DNA of 64,000 nucleotides from NCBI GenBank assembly GCA_964586315.1, contig CAZPHE010000002.1, positions 1 through 64,000 on the forward strand, in the 5' to 3' direction. The notes below the pieces were generated by a model. It searched no databases, was not told where the DNA came from, and saw only the letters and a program-made list of their open reading frames with translations. Positions 1 through 8,984 of this stretch are shown in pieces. Both the position numbers and the translations under genes were made by a program. The stretch comes from CAZEER01 sp964586315. GTDB lineage: Bacteria > Fidelibacterota > Marinisomatia > Marinisomatales > UBA1611. Positions within the stretch are counted from its first letter, which is position 1. Each line of letters begins with the position of its first letter.

Positions 1-1212
1 ATGAGTGTTTAAAATGTCTTGTAAAACTGCTTCAAAATTACCTCTGTTTAATGTCACATTCCATATAACACCGTATTTTAATTCAGATAATTCGTTTATT
101 TCAAATCGTTGTGTTAAAGATTCAAACTTAGAACGACCATACAGGTCTTCTTTTTGTCGAACTAAAAAAGATGCTGTGTTTTGTCCTGATTTTAATTTTC
201 CAATATATTCTTTGTTAGAATTATAAAGTTCTCCAGTAATCTTAATTTTTTCTAATATGGATTTCGGTTTAGCATCAGTTACAATTTCCCAATGAGTGTG
301 TCTTGTAATAGTAACGTCGTGACCTAAATTTTTTAAGGCGTTACTGACTGATGATGCTTCATTATCATTTATAATCATATTTATAATTAGTTCTGTACCG
401 TTGGGATTTGGGAAATAATCTGCTAATGTATAATGCGGTCTATTAAATTCTAGGGAATGATTAGTTATAGGGTTTTCATTATCAATAAAATCCTTCATCG
501 ATGAAAATATAACATCACCTTTTACTGTTCGTTCTGGATGTGGCATCATGGCCATCACATTTCCAGCTGGATTACAAACCGCTGCGAGATTATAAATAGA
601 TCCATTGGGGTTGGTTGGGAATTCATCAATAATTTTACCATCATTGTCGCAATAACGATAGACAGTTTGATTATTATCGATCATTTTTTCTAATAATTTA
701 TTTGGCAAGACAAATCGTCCCTCACCATGGGCTAATGGAATATTAATATAATCTCCTTGTTTTAGATGCCTAGTAAACGCACATCGGTTAGATGGCGCAG
801 ACATTTTGAGGTTGGTCCATGTATTATAATACCCAACTCCAATTATATTGCCTTCTCTAATGCGCTTATTATCTGTAAGGGCTATTCCAACACTATGATT
901 ATTTATGCCAGGAACCAAACCACTTTCAACCAAAATCTGTGCTCCATTACAAATACCTAAAACAGGTTTGTTTTTAGCTGCTTCTGTTTTTATTTGATCT
1001 ATTATTGGATCCTGTGCAGCAATTACACCAGCCCTAGATCTATCTTCGTACGAAAATCCACCCACAACTACAAATCCATCAAATTTTGACAACTCTTGTG
1101 TTGGATTATTCCACAAAAATTCTATAGGGTTAAGATTGGCGCGCCTGCAAGCCATAATCGTTTCACGTTCTGTATTTGACCCTGGAAATTGTATAATAGC
1201 GACTTTTGCCAT
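1..1212 (-). CDS. purQ: Phosphoribosylformylglycinamidine synthase glutaminase subunit PurQ with a C-terminal extension (3' end outside window)
   Basis: Glutaminase that supplies ammonia to PurL in step 4 of purine synthesis. The 404 visible residues have no stop before the window edge. Residues 1 to about 245 are a class I glutamine amidotransferase: MAKVAIIQFPGSN start, GGFSYEDRSRAG loop at 51-62, nucleophile Cys88 in GICNGAQ, and the His225/Glu227 pair in MMPHPER. A normal PurQ ends at about 230-260 residues. Here at least 140 more residues follow, containing a stretch (about 276-302, NALKNLGHDV in its middle) that loosely resembles PurS; this is inference. It is the last visible gene of purA-purL-purM-purQ, 23 bases after purM. 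No separate purS is seen in the window. Confidence 0.9.
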   Translation of the reverse strand, partial: MAKVAIIQFPGSNTERETIMACRRANLNPIEFLWNNPTQELSKFDGFVVVGGFSYEDRSRAGVIAAQDPIIDQIKTEAAKNKPVLGICNGAQILVESGLVPGINNHSVGIALTDNKRIREGNIIGVGYYNTWTNLKMSAPSNRCAFTRHLKQGDYINIPLAHGEGRFVLPNKLLEKMIDNNQTVYRYCDNDGKIIDEFPTNPNGSIYNLAAVCNPAGNVMAMMPHPERTVKGDVIFSSMKDFIDNENPITNHSLEFNRPHYTLADYFPNPNGTELIINMIINDNEASSVSNALKNLGHDVTITRHTHWEIVTDAKPKSILEKIKITGELYNSNKEYIGKLKSGQNTASFLVRQKEDLYGRSKFESLTQRFEINELSELKYGVIWNVTLNRGNFEAVLQDILNTH

Positions 1213-1235
1213 TTTAATTTATTTAGTATACTATA

Positions 1236-2270
1236 TTACAATATTTCAACTTTGTTACCATTTACTATAGAACCAATTTCATAAACAGTAGTAAGAGTTT
1301 TTAAAGTATCTTTAACAGGGCTCACATCATCAGCGCTTAGAATAAAAACTATCCCAATGCCCATGTTAAATGTTCGATACATTTCTGGTTCTTCAACATT
1401 CCCAAGGGATTGTAAAACATTAAATATTGGTAAGATAGGCCAAGATTTTTTTTTAATTTTTACACCACATCCAATTGGTAAAATCCGTGGAATATTTTCA
1501 ATTAATCCTCCACCTGTAATATGCGCAATTCCTTTTACATTAATTCCACTATCAAGTACTGAAAAAATATGATTTGTATAATTGATGTGTGGTTCCAGCA
1601 AAGTTAGGCCCACCGATTGATTGAGTTCGGGGTGAATATCATTAACATTATATCTACCAATATCAAAAAATAATTTCCGAGCTAAAGAATAACCATTGGT
1701 GTGCAAACCATTAGATGGTAATCCGACAACGATATCTCCAGTTTGTATGGTATCGCCGGTAATTATTTTTTCTTTTTCTACTACACCTGTAATTACACCA
1801 ACAAGATCATGCTCTCCAGACAAATAAATATCAGGCATTTCAGCTGTTTCTCCTCCAACCAAAGCAACATTTGTTTCTTTGCATGCTTTGACCATACCCG
1901 ATACGATTTCATCAATAATATCGGGCTCTAACTTATCGTTGGCAATATAGTCTAAGAATGTTAGAGGTCGCGCTCCCATGACCAGTATATCATTTGTTGC
2001 AGCACTTAATAAATCTATACCTATAGTATCAAATTTCCCCAATTTTCTAGCGATAATAGATTTTGTCCCAACCCCATCAATGCTTTGTACCAACACCGGA
2101 TTATCATAAGCATTTATGATTGATTTAAGGTCGTATAAAGACCCAAAACTGCCGAGATCGGTTAAAACATTCGATGTGAAAGTAGATTTAATGCCATCTT
2201 TAATTCGTTTAACAGCTTCATTTCCAGCATCAATATTTACACCAGCAGATTTATAGTTTTCATTATTCAT
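1236..2270 (-). CDS. purM: Phosphoribosylformylglycinamidine cyclo-ligase (AIR synthetase)
   Basis: Catalyses the ATP-dependent closure of FGAM to aminoimidazole ribotide, step 5 of purine synthesis, in the cytoplasm. The 344 residues match the usual length. Visible family signatures are DGVGTK at 65-70, NDILVMGARP at 93-102, GGETAEMPD at 139-147, the substrate loop GLPSNGLHTNGYS at 183-195 and HITGGGLIENIPR at 250-262. The start ATG shares one base with the purL stop (TAATG), which implies translational coupling. It lies between purL and purQ, so the FGAM made by PurL/PurQ is consumed by the neighbouring gene product. Confidence 0.97.
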   Translation of the reverse strand: MNNENYKSAGVNIDAGNEAVKRIKDGIKSTFTSNVLTDLGSFGSLYDLKSIINAYDNPVLVQSIDGVGTKSIIARKLGKFDTIGIDLLSAATNDILVMGARPLTFLDYIANDKLEPDIIDEIVSGMVKACKETNVALVGGETAEMPDIYLSGEHDLVGVITGVVEKEKIITGDTIQTGDIVVGLPSNGLHTNGYSLARKLFFDIGRYNVNDIHPELNQSVGLTLLEPHINYTNHIFSVLDSGINVKGIAHITGGGLIENIPRILPIGCGVKIKKKSWPILPIFNVLQSLGNVEEPEMYRTFNMGIGIVFILSADDVSPVKDTLKTLTTVYEIGSIVNGNKVEIL

Positions 2271-4603
2271 TATAGCTTGTCACGTAAACCATTTTTCCAT
2301 GCTTTTTTTGCTTCAGTAACAAAAATATCTACTAAATCATTAATAATAATTGAACTTCCAAATGTTCTTCCGATATTGAAAATATTTAATCCATAATTTG
2401 AAAAAACAGATTCTAATGTGGTTACATTATTTGGCTTAACTTCTAATAAAAAGCCACCAGTTTCAGAAAATAATATAGCGTCATTAGATAGTATACTTTG
2501 AATATCTACTTTACAACCAATTTCATTATAAAATGTCATTTCAGAAATTGCTGATGCAAGACCGCCATCTGAAATATCATGGCATGATAGAATCAAGCGA
2601 TCCTCAATACAATCCGTAAGAGCAAATATTTGATTTTTTACTTCATCTAGGTTTGGTTTTGGTACATTTGCACCGAGTTCATCAAAAAGAGAATAGTATG
2701 CTGATCCACCCAATTCATTTTTTCGCTCTCCGATCATGATGATGACGGATTCTTGTTTTTGAAAGTAAGCGGGGATAATATTATTGATATTTTTGATACG
2801 ACCAAGGCAACTAATAATAGGACTTGGAGGTATAGATCCATTTTTTGATTCATTATAAAAGCTGACATTGCCGGCAATAATTGGCGTTGCATGATCGGGG
2901 TTTTCTTTTAGAGTTATTGTTTCACATGCTTCAGATATGCCCCGGACACTTTCAACAAATTCCCACATTTGATGGGGTTTTTCGGGATTACCGAAACAGA
3001 GGCAATCAGAAATTGCATGTGGTGTTGCTCCTGTTGATGCCACGTTTCGCATAGCTTCCACTACAGCATTAATTCCGCCCCAATAAGGATCGATAAGTCC
3101 ATATCGCGGATTATGATCTGTCGAGAGCGCGATGCCAATATTTCGAATTTCTTCAGGATAATTTTCAGAATTAAAAGGGGTCATGACTCCTGCGTCAGCT
3201 AATCCGGTTTCGATATATGTTCGACCCTGAACTTGTTTATCATATGTTTCAAATATAGGTTCACGACTAGCCACGTTTTCATGAGATAAGATATCGATCA
3301 ATGTTTTGTTATAATTATCTATCATATCAATGTTAGGTTCAAAATAATTGTTCTTGCGTGCTTCAAAAGGGCGTTCATACAAGAACCCTTTGGTGATTTC
3401 CTTTGCGGGCGCATCAATTATTTTTTCATTCTCATAGTGAACTATATATTGTCCATCTTTACGAATTTTTCCGATCAATGATGCGCGTGCACCTTCACTA
3501 ACTCCGGGCAAGTCGAAGACTTTATTATAATGATTAAGAATGAGAGGTGTTACATTTGAATGACAGACCCACATAAATCGTTCTTGTGTTTCACTACATA
3601 GATAGATGGAAGGGTGAAGATTGTCCATTCCAATGTGAACTTTATCCATCCATACTTCTGCTCCATAGCCAGATGTTTCAGCTAATTCTACACTGGCGCA
3701 GGCTACACCACCAGCACCAAGGTCCTTGAAGCCGGTATCATGAATTAATCCATTGTCTTTTAATATACCAAAAAGTGCATAAGAAGATTTTAAAAGGTGT
3801 CTTTCTAAAAATGCATTAGGTTCTTGGACCGCTCCTTTATTCTGTTCTTTTTTTTCTTCTTTTAATTCTAACGAAGCAAAACTGGCTCCACCAAAGCCAC
3901 TATTATCTGTAGGTTTACCAATAAGTATCAGATCATACCCATCTGCATTTTTCGGAGCATATGAATGGATAATGTGATCTTCCCGCACTATACCTAGAGT
4001 CACTAGTGTTACAAGACAATTTTCATTATAGCCTTCATGATAGTATAGGTCTCCGCCAATATTTGGAATACCTAAGGGATTTCCATAACCCGCTATTCCA
4101 TCTACCACTCCATTGTGGATCCACTTCGTTTTATCTTTGTTAATCTCCCCAAATCGGAATGAATCGGTGTACGCAATTACTTCAGCGCCCATGCATAGAA
4201 CATCGCGAACGTTACCTCCAACTCCGGTTGCTGCTCCTTCATAGGGGACAATCTGGGATGGGTGATTATGGGACTCGTGGCTCATTACTGCGCACCAACG
4301 ATTCCCTTTTCTATCTGTAGCAATAGATACAACTCCAGCGTCTTCTTTAGCTCCCAATACTACATCAGGTCCATTCGTAGTAAATTTTTTTAAATGATTT
4401 CGACTGCTTTTATAGGAACAATGTTCTGATCCTTGAATGGAAAATAATATAAGCTCTGCTAAGGATGGAGCTCGCCCAAGCATATCATTTTGAATTTTGA
4501 TAGCTTCATCTATAGTAAGGGGGATATTTAATTCCTGAAGTTTAGCTTTAATATCCTGATCAGATAAGCTAGATAAATCTATGATTTCATTTTTAAAGGT
4601 CAT
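2270..4603 (-). CDS. purL: Phosphoribosylformylglycinamidine synthase subunit PurL (small type)
   Basis: ATP-dependent amidation of FGAR to FGAM. At 777 residues this is the small PurL without its own glutaminase domain, so it needs PurQ (encoded downstream) and normally PurS. Signatures seen: GSEHCSYKSSRNHL at 58-71, with the conserved His61, and MSHESHNHPSQ at 107-117, followed by the glycine-rich VGGNVRD nucleotide site. The second half carries the repeated AIRS-like fold with CHDISDGGLASA near the C-terminus. The start ATG overlaps the purA stop by one base, and the stop overlaps the purM start by one base. Confidence 0.97.
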   Translation of the reverse strand: MTFKNEIIDLSSLSDQDIKAKLQELNIPLTIDEAIKIQNDMLGRAPSLAELILFSIQGSEHCSYKSSRNHLKKFTTNGPDVVLGAKEDAGVVSIATDRKGNRWCAVMSHESHNHPSQIVPYEGAATGVGGNVRDVLCMGAEVIAYTDSFRFGEINKDKTKWIHNGVVDGIAGYGNPLGIPNIGGDLYYHEGYNENCLVTLVTLGIVREDHIIHSYAPKNADGYDLILIGKPTDNSGFGGASFASLELKEEKKEQNKGAVQEPNAFLERHLLKSSYALFGILKDNGLIHDTGFKDLGAGGVACASVELAETSGYGAEVWMDKVHIGMDNLHPSIYLCSETQERFMWVCHSNVTPLILNHYNKVFDLPGVSEGARASLIGKIRKDGQYIVHYENEKIIDAPAKEITKGFLYERPFEARKNNYFEPNIDMIDNYNKTLIDILSHENVASREPIFETYDKQVQGRTYIETGLADAGVMTPFNSENYPEEIRNIGIALSTDHNPRYGLIDPYWGGINAVVEAMRNVASTGATPHAISDCLCFGNPEKPHQMWEFVESVRGISEACETITLKENPDHATPIIAGNVSFYNESKNGSIPPSPIISCLGRIKNINNIIPAYFQKQESVIIMIGERKNELGGSAYYSLFDELGANVPKPNLDEVKNQIFALTDCIEDRLILSCHDISDGGLASAISEMTFYNEIGCKVDIQSILSNDAILFSETGGFLLEVKPNNVTTLESVFSNYGLNIFNIGRTFGSSIIINDLVDIFVTEAKKAWKNGLRDKL

Positions 4604-5895
4604 TACCTTATAATGGTTTCATGACGTTGAGGACCAACAGAAACAATTTTAATTGGACATTTTATTTCTAACTCAATGAAATTAATATAATTTTTTAAGT
4701 TTTTTGGTAGGGCTTCATAGCCCTTATTCCAACTATTATCAGGTAATTCTCCCCAACCGGGGAGGGTTTTATAAATAGGTTTAGTATTGCGATACTGGGT
4801 TAAGCTAGCAGGCATTTCGCTGATTTTCTTTCCAGCTACATTATATCCAATACAGATGGGCAATTCATTAAACCCATTTAATATGTCTAATTTAGTCAAT
4901 GCAATTTCTGTGAGACCATTTACTCTGACTGCTTGCCGAACCTGTACTAGATCAATCCAGCCAACCCTTCTTGGTCGTCCAGTTGTAGTTCCATATTCTC
5001 CGCCTTTTTCACGTAAAAACTCTGCATTTTCCCCATATATTTCTGATGGAAGAGGACTTTCTCCAACACGACTTAAATAGGCTTTAACCACACCAATGAT
5101 TCGATCTATAGATCTAAAACCAACTCCTGTTCCTGTCGAAATATGACCAGAAGCGGTATTGGATGAAGTAGTAAAAGGATATATACCATGATCTACATCT
5201 AAGCTTATGCCCTGAGCGCCTTCAAATAATATTGACTTGCCTGATTTCTGGGCATTATACAACTCTACAGAGGTGTCACTAATATAAGGCGCTAAGCTTT
5301 TTCCATAACCTAGGTAGGTGTTTAAAATCGTTTCCATTGAAATATCAAGTGAGTATTCTAATGATTTTTCAATTATCCCCTTTGAAAAGGCATAACCTTT
5401 TTCAAGTTTTTCTTTTAGAACTTTTGGCTCTAATAAATCTATTATTCTAATACCATTGCGGAACATTTTATCTGCATATACGGGTGCTATACCGCGACCT
5501 GTGCTACCTGCGGCTAATTGGCCTTGATGCTTAGATAAAGCATCATCTAAAACAATATGGTAAGGCATGATAACATGTGCGCGGTCACTTATCATTAGCT
5601 TTGGTTTAATACCTTTATCTTTGATGTATTTTAATTCATCTATTAGCGCCTTAGGATTGATAACAACACCATTACCAATTATAGAAATGGGATTACCATA
5701 TACTACTCCAGAAGGAATTAAATGTAATTTAAAAGTTTCTCCATTAACAATAACGGTATGCCCAGCGTTATTTCCGCCATGAAATCTTACAACATAATCA
5801 CAATCACCAGCAAAAAAATCTGTGATTTTTCCCTTGCCTTCATCGCCCCATTGACCGCCAACAATTGCGGTTACTTTAGACAAATTGGAAGACAC
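4603..5895 (-). CDS. purA: Adenylosuccinate synthetase
   Basis: GTP-dependent condensation of IMP and aspartate to adenylosuccinate, the first committed step to AMP. The 430 residues match the family length. The N-terminus carries GGQWGDEGKGK at 13-23 and the catalytic NAGHT (His46), followed by the GSTGRGIAPVYADK IMP-binding region and TTTGRPRRVGW. The best start is GTG at 5895; no ATG is available before the P-loop in this frame. It is the first gene of the purA-purL-purM-purQ operon and overlaps purL by one base. The 108 bases upstream hold no clear promoter motif. Confidence 0.97.
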   Translation of the reverse strand: MSSNLSKVTAIVGGQWGDEGKGKITDFFAGDCDYVVRFHGGNNAGHTVIVNGETFKLHLIPSGVVYGNPISIIGNGVVINPKALIDELKYIKDKGIKPKLMISDRAHVIMPYHIVLDDALSKHQGQLAAGSTGRGIAPVYADKMFRNGIRIIDLLEPKVLKEKLEKGYAFSKGIIEKSLEYSLDISMETILNTYLGYGKSLAPYISDTSVELYNAQKSGKSILFEGAQGISLDVDHGIYPFTTSSNTASGHISTGTGVGFRSIDRIIGVVKAYLSRVGESPLPSEIYGENAEFLREKGGEYGTTTGRPRRVGWIDLVQVRQAVRVNGLTEIALTKLDILNGFNELPICIGYNVAGKKISEMPASLTQYRNTKPIYKTLPGWGELPDNSWNKGYEALPKNLKNYINFIELEIKCPIKIVSVGPQRHETIIR

Positions 5896-6003
5896 TTGGT
5901 GCCATTGGTTGATGTTGGACAGCAGAAGTTAAGGTCACAAAAAATCTAAAAATGAAAGCGGGAAATTAGAGTCTTTAAAAAATGAAAAAAATGTTAATAA
6001 CGC

Positions 6004-6201
6004 TTAGTTTCCATTTTTTTTGTAACCAGCCTTTTTTTTAGCCCAGTTTAATAGCTTTTTTATAGGAGAAAAATAATCTGCTAAAATAATTAACCCCGGG
6101 ATGCCAAATATCCAACCTTGAAAAACTGGGATTAAGCCACCGATGAGGCCAATAATAATTAATATGATTCCTAGTGTGATTCTGAAAGTATGTTTGAGCA
6201 T
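6004..6201 (-). CDS. Small membrane protein, PGPGW-like
   Basis: 65-residue protein with one or two membrane segments: about residues 8-24 (hydrophobic, TLGIILIIIGLIGG) and a second around 28-42 containing FGIPGLIILADYF. It ends in a short basic tail (KKLLNWAKKKAGYKKNGN). The layout of GL(I)P, a second hydrophobic stretch and a basic tail resembles the putative transmembrane PGPGW family, although the full motif is not present. No function is known. The start ATG directly abuts the TAG stop of the lipase gene upstream, so the two are probably co-transcribed. Confidence 0.6.
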   Translation of the reverse strand: MLKHTFRITLGIILIIIGLIGGLIPVFQGWIFGIPGLIILADYFSPIKKLLNWAKKKAGYKKNGN

Positions 6202-7572
6202 CTAAAGATTAATAACTAATTCATTCTTTAGTATAGCATTAAATTTATTGTTTTTTTTCTCAACAATATGTTTCTCTAAAAAACCGAATACCAAAGTATT
6301 TACCAATGGTAAAGAGATGTCTGATGATAAACTGCCAACATCCATAGCATATTTCATGAAAGGTGAGAATAGTGGAATATCGGTATAATCGAGGTGCAAT
6401 GTGTTTTGAATAATCAAATTATATTTTGCATTTGAAGATTGATTCACGAGATTTTTTAGGATGATATAGTTGTCCGGATAGTCTGATTCTTTCCAGCTGG
6501 GTCTACCTATATATAAAAAGGGGACTTTTAAACCAGATTTGATTACAAATTCAGGAACGGGGTTTATCCAACCATCAAGCGCGAAACATGCTTTTATTCT
6601 ATTGTCCTTATAGGTGGCGTATGTTGCAGTTGCCCCACCATAAGAATGACCTCCAACAGCAATTTTGTCTAAATTAAGAGACTCATTTAACATTGAAGCA
6701 ATATTTCCTGAATGAATTTTTTCTAATTGGTCAATAATAAAACTGATATCTTTAATTCTTGTATTAATTTGTTTTTTGCGGATGTTTATACTGTCTGGGT
6801 GTCCAGTAATATTAGATCGATAATCTGCTATATGTTGATCAGGAAAAATAGTAAGATTGGCATCAAAACTATGGTCAGGTGCTATGACAACATAGCCTCT
6901 GCTTGCCAAGTATTCAAAAAGAACTTGATGTAAGTGTCTAGAACCTGTAATACCATGTGAAAAAATCAAAACAGGGAATGTGTTTTTTTGTTTTGGGCAT
7001 TCAAGTTTTTTATAACTATTGGTTTTTATAAGTTCTAAATGGCTGGGTAAAAATACTGGTATCCCGCCGGCCGCGGCTATGGTTTTTGATCTTATGCGAA
7101 TAAAATCTAAATACGGTTCAGAGTTAAAATTTTCTTTGTTTTTACTAGGATACCAGAGCTGAACCATTATTTCTCTTCGGTCATTTTCTTCTTTAGTAAA
7201 CCACTCTAGGCGGGATGAATCTGTCCAGTGGAATACTTCAGTGCCAACATTGAAAGGTCCTCCTGGGTGAGGTAAACTAAAAACAGGAACAGCCCAAGGA
7301 AGAAAGATTGCAATTAAAAACCATATCGAAAGAAGAATTTTGGAAATTCTGTTTAAAACACCCTTGTGGTATTTATAAGAGATATATATTATTGGAAGTA
7401 AATATAGTGCTGGAAAAAATTGCCACCGTAAGCCCTCTATATAATATTGTGCAATTGCACTCATTGTTGCTAAAAAAAGAATATTAAGAAATATTTTTCT
7501 CTGCTTTTCAGTAGCTAAAGCAACCAAAGTGAAAAAGATGGCTATAAGCGTTAGTATTTCAAAAGTACGCAA
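6202..7572 (-). CDS. Membrane-anchored alpha/beta hydrolase, PAF-acetylhydrolase-like
   Basis: Probable lipase or esterase of the platelet-activating-factor acetylhydrolase type. Numbered from the TTG at 7572, the first 100 residues hold three or four membrane helices. The hydrolase domain follows, with the oxyanion region LIFSHGITGSR (202-212), nucleophile Ser310 in GGHSYGGA, acid Asp333 in FALDGW and base His393 in TLHLDYTD. The TTG at 7572 is preferred because AAAGG lies seven bases upstream. Extending the frame to 7635 would overlap the start of the divergent nitroreductase. Substrate unknown; truncated phospholipids or short-chain esters are typical for the family. Confidence 0.8.
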   Translation of the reverse strand: MRTFEILTLIAIFFTLVALATEKQRKIFLNILFLATMSAIAQYYIEGLRWQFFPALYLLPIIYISYKYHKGVLNRISKILLSIWFLIAIFLPWAVPVFSLPHPGGPFNVGTEVFHWTDSSRLEWFTKEENDRREIMVQLWYPSKNKENFNSEPYLDFIRIRSKTIAAAGGIPVFLPSHLELIKTNSYKKLECPKQKNTFPVLIFSHGITGSRHLHQVLFEYLASRGYVVIAPDHSFDANLTIFPDQHIADYRSNITGHPDSINIRKKQINTRIKDISFIIDQLEKIHSGNIASMLNESLNLDKIAVGGHSYGGATATYATYKDNRIKACFALDGWINPVPEFVIKSGLKVPFLYIGRPSWKESDYPDNYIILKNLVNQSSNAKYNLIIQNTLHLDYTDIPLFSPFMKYAMDVGSLSSDISLPLVNTLVFGFLEKHIVEKKNNKFNAILKNELVINL

Positions 7573-7608
7573 CGAATTACCTTTTGTAAATTGTGCATAG
7601 AAAATACA

Positions 7609-8277
7609 ATGAGAAATAAGATAGTGGCATTTCAAAAGTTAAATTATAAAACATACCCCAAAGCAGAAATCATTAAACGATCTAATGCTTTCCTGAATGA
7701 CATGAAAAAGAGAAGAACAGTTAGAGATTTTTCATCGAAATCTGTTCCGCTCACGGTCATTACTGATTCTATTAAGGTTGCGGCTTCCGCGCCATCGGGC
7801 GCTAATAAACAGCCCTGGCATTTTGTAATTGTACAAAATAATAAAGTTAAAAAACAAATTAGAATTGCAGCGGAAAAAGAAGAAAAAGCATTCTATGAGT
7901 ATCGAGCTCCACGTGAATGGTTAGAAGATTTAAATCAATTTGGCACCGATTGGAGGAAGCCATTTTTAGAAAGAGCTCCATATTTAATTGTGGTTTTCAA
8001 AAAGAGTTATAATCTTAATGGCGGGAAACGAAAAAAGAATTATTATGTTAATGAGTCTGTAGGAATAGCTTCAGGTTTTTTATTGGCAGCTCTTCATCAA
8101 TCAGGTCTCGCAACATTAACGCATACTCCATCACCAATGGGGTTTTTGGAAAAAATATTAAACCGACCAAAGAATGAAAAAGCAGTATTGCTTATTCCAG
8201 TGGGATATCCATCAGCAAATGCAGAAGTCCCGCAATTAATAAAAAAGCAATTTGATGTTGTGTGTACTATAACTTAA
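7609..8277 (+). CDS. Nitroreductase-fold flavoprotein, iodotyrosine deiodinase-like
   Basis: FMN-dependent enzyme of the nitroreductase superfamily, about 222 residues from the ATG at 7609. The order RRTVRDFSSK (35-44), APSGANKQPWHF (61-72) and the C-terminal LIPVGYPSANAEVP is that of iodotyrosine deiodinases rather than generic nitroreductases. The three residues that bind the amino-acid zwitterion in human IYD (Glu157, Tyr161, Lys182) have equivalents here at Glu92, Tyr96 and Lys117, with the same spacing as I recall it for the human protein. This suggests reductive dehalogenation of halotyrosines, or a related aromatic amino acid reaction. A TTG at 7591 in frame is a less likely start. The next gene begins eight bases later. 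Confidence 0.85.
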   Translation: MRNKIVAFQKLNYKTYPKAEIIKRSNAFLNDMKKRRTVRDFSSKSVPLTVITDSIKVAASAPSGANKQPWHFVIVQNNKVKKQIRIAAEKEEKAFYEYRAPREWLEDLNQFGTDWRKPFLERAPYLIVVFKKSYNLNGGKRKKNYYVNESVGIASGFLLAALHQSGLATLTHTPSPMGFLEKILNRPKNEKAVLLIPVGYPSANAEVPQLIKKQFDVVCTIT

Positions 8278-8284
8278 AAATTTT

Positions 8285-8773
8285 ATGCCTGTAAGAATTT
8301 TAGTCACCGGGGGAACTTTTGATAAAGAGTATGATGAAATTAATGGTGAGTTATATTTTAAAGATACTCACATGCAGGAAATCTTGGATCTAGGGCGCTC
8401 ACAACTGGATGTGAAAATTAAAAAATTAATGTTGATTGACAGCTTGGAAATGACAAACGAAGACAGAAATGTCATTCTTACTAACTGTAAAAAGGTTGCA
8501 GAGAGTCAGATAGTTATTACTCATGGAACCGACACAATGACTGAGACTGCGAAGTTTTTATCAGTTGCCAATCTGGATAAAACAATTGTACTCACTGGTG
8601 CAATGATACCATATAAATTTGGCAGCAGTGATGGGTTGTTTAATATTAGCGGAGCATTGGCTTTTGCTCAAGCCTTACCAATCGGAATATATATTGCAAT
8701 GAATGGTCGTTGCTTTGATTGGGACAAGGTTATAAAAAATAAAAAAACGGGTATTTTTAAAGATTTTAGGTAA
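8285..8773 (+). CDS. Single-domain asparaginase-like protein
   Basis: 162 residues corresponding only to the N-terminal catalytic domain of type I/II L-asparaginases (full enzymes are about 330). The catalytic elements are present: Thr11 in TGGTFDK, Ser53 in IDSLEM, Thr82/Asp83 in THGTDTMTE, and Lys99 before VLTGAMIPY. The frame ends naturally with a TAA stop, and no second domain is found in any frame downstream, so this is not a visible truncation. Short asparaginase-domain proteins of this size occur in other bacteria; whether they hydrolyse asparagine is unclear. It follows the deiodinase-like gene by seven bases. Confidence 0.8.
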   Translation: MPVRILVTGGTFDKEYDEINGELYFKDTHMQEILDLGRSQLDVKIKKLMLIDSLEMTNEDRNVILTNCKKVAESQIVITHGTDTMTETAKFLSVANLDKTIVLTGAMIPYKFGSSDGLFNISGALAFAQALPIGIYIAMNGRCFDWDKVIKNKKTGIFKDFR

Positions 8774-8984
8774 TATTTTTATATCTTGACAAATAATGCC
8801 TATGAACTTAGTTTTCTATTGGATTTATGTTATGGTAGGGCATTTAATGCCCATTGCTATACATATTACTCTTGGGATAGTATACATAAATCTTGGGATA
8901 ATATAATAATTCACATACGGATACGGCGCTTAATGCGCCATCAAATCTATTTTGAAAATAATACTCTATTTTGGAGGAAAACTA
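8774..8984 (+). promoter_or_regulatory. Leader/promoter region of the TonB-PorV module with paired hairpins and direct repeats
   Basis: 211 bases without a credible gene. It contains a TTGACA (8786-8791) without a good -10 at normal spacing, a TATAAT at 8902-8907, and two similar perfect hairpins: GGGCATTTAATGCCC (8838-8852) and GGCGCTTAATGCGCC (8925-8939). Their stems differ by paired changes, so base pairing is kept. Between them the 10-mer TCTTGGGATA occurs twice (8870-8879 and 8891-8900), 21 bases apart, which is two helical turns. A strong Shine-Dalgarno GGAGG (8973-8977) then sets the receptor start at 8985. The elements look like operators or structured leader RNA; which of these is not decidable here. 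Confidence 0.5.
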
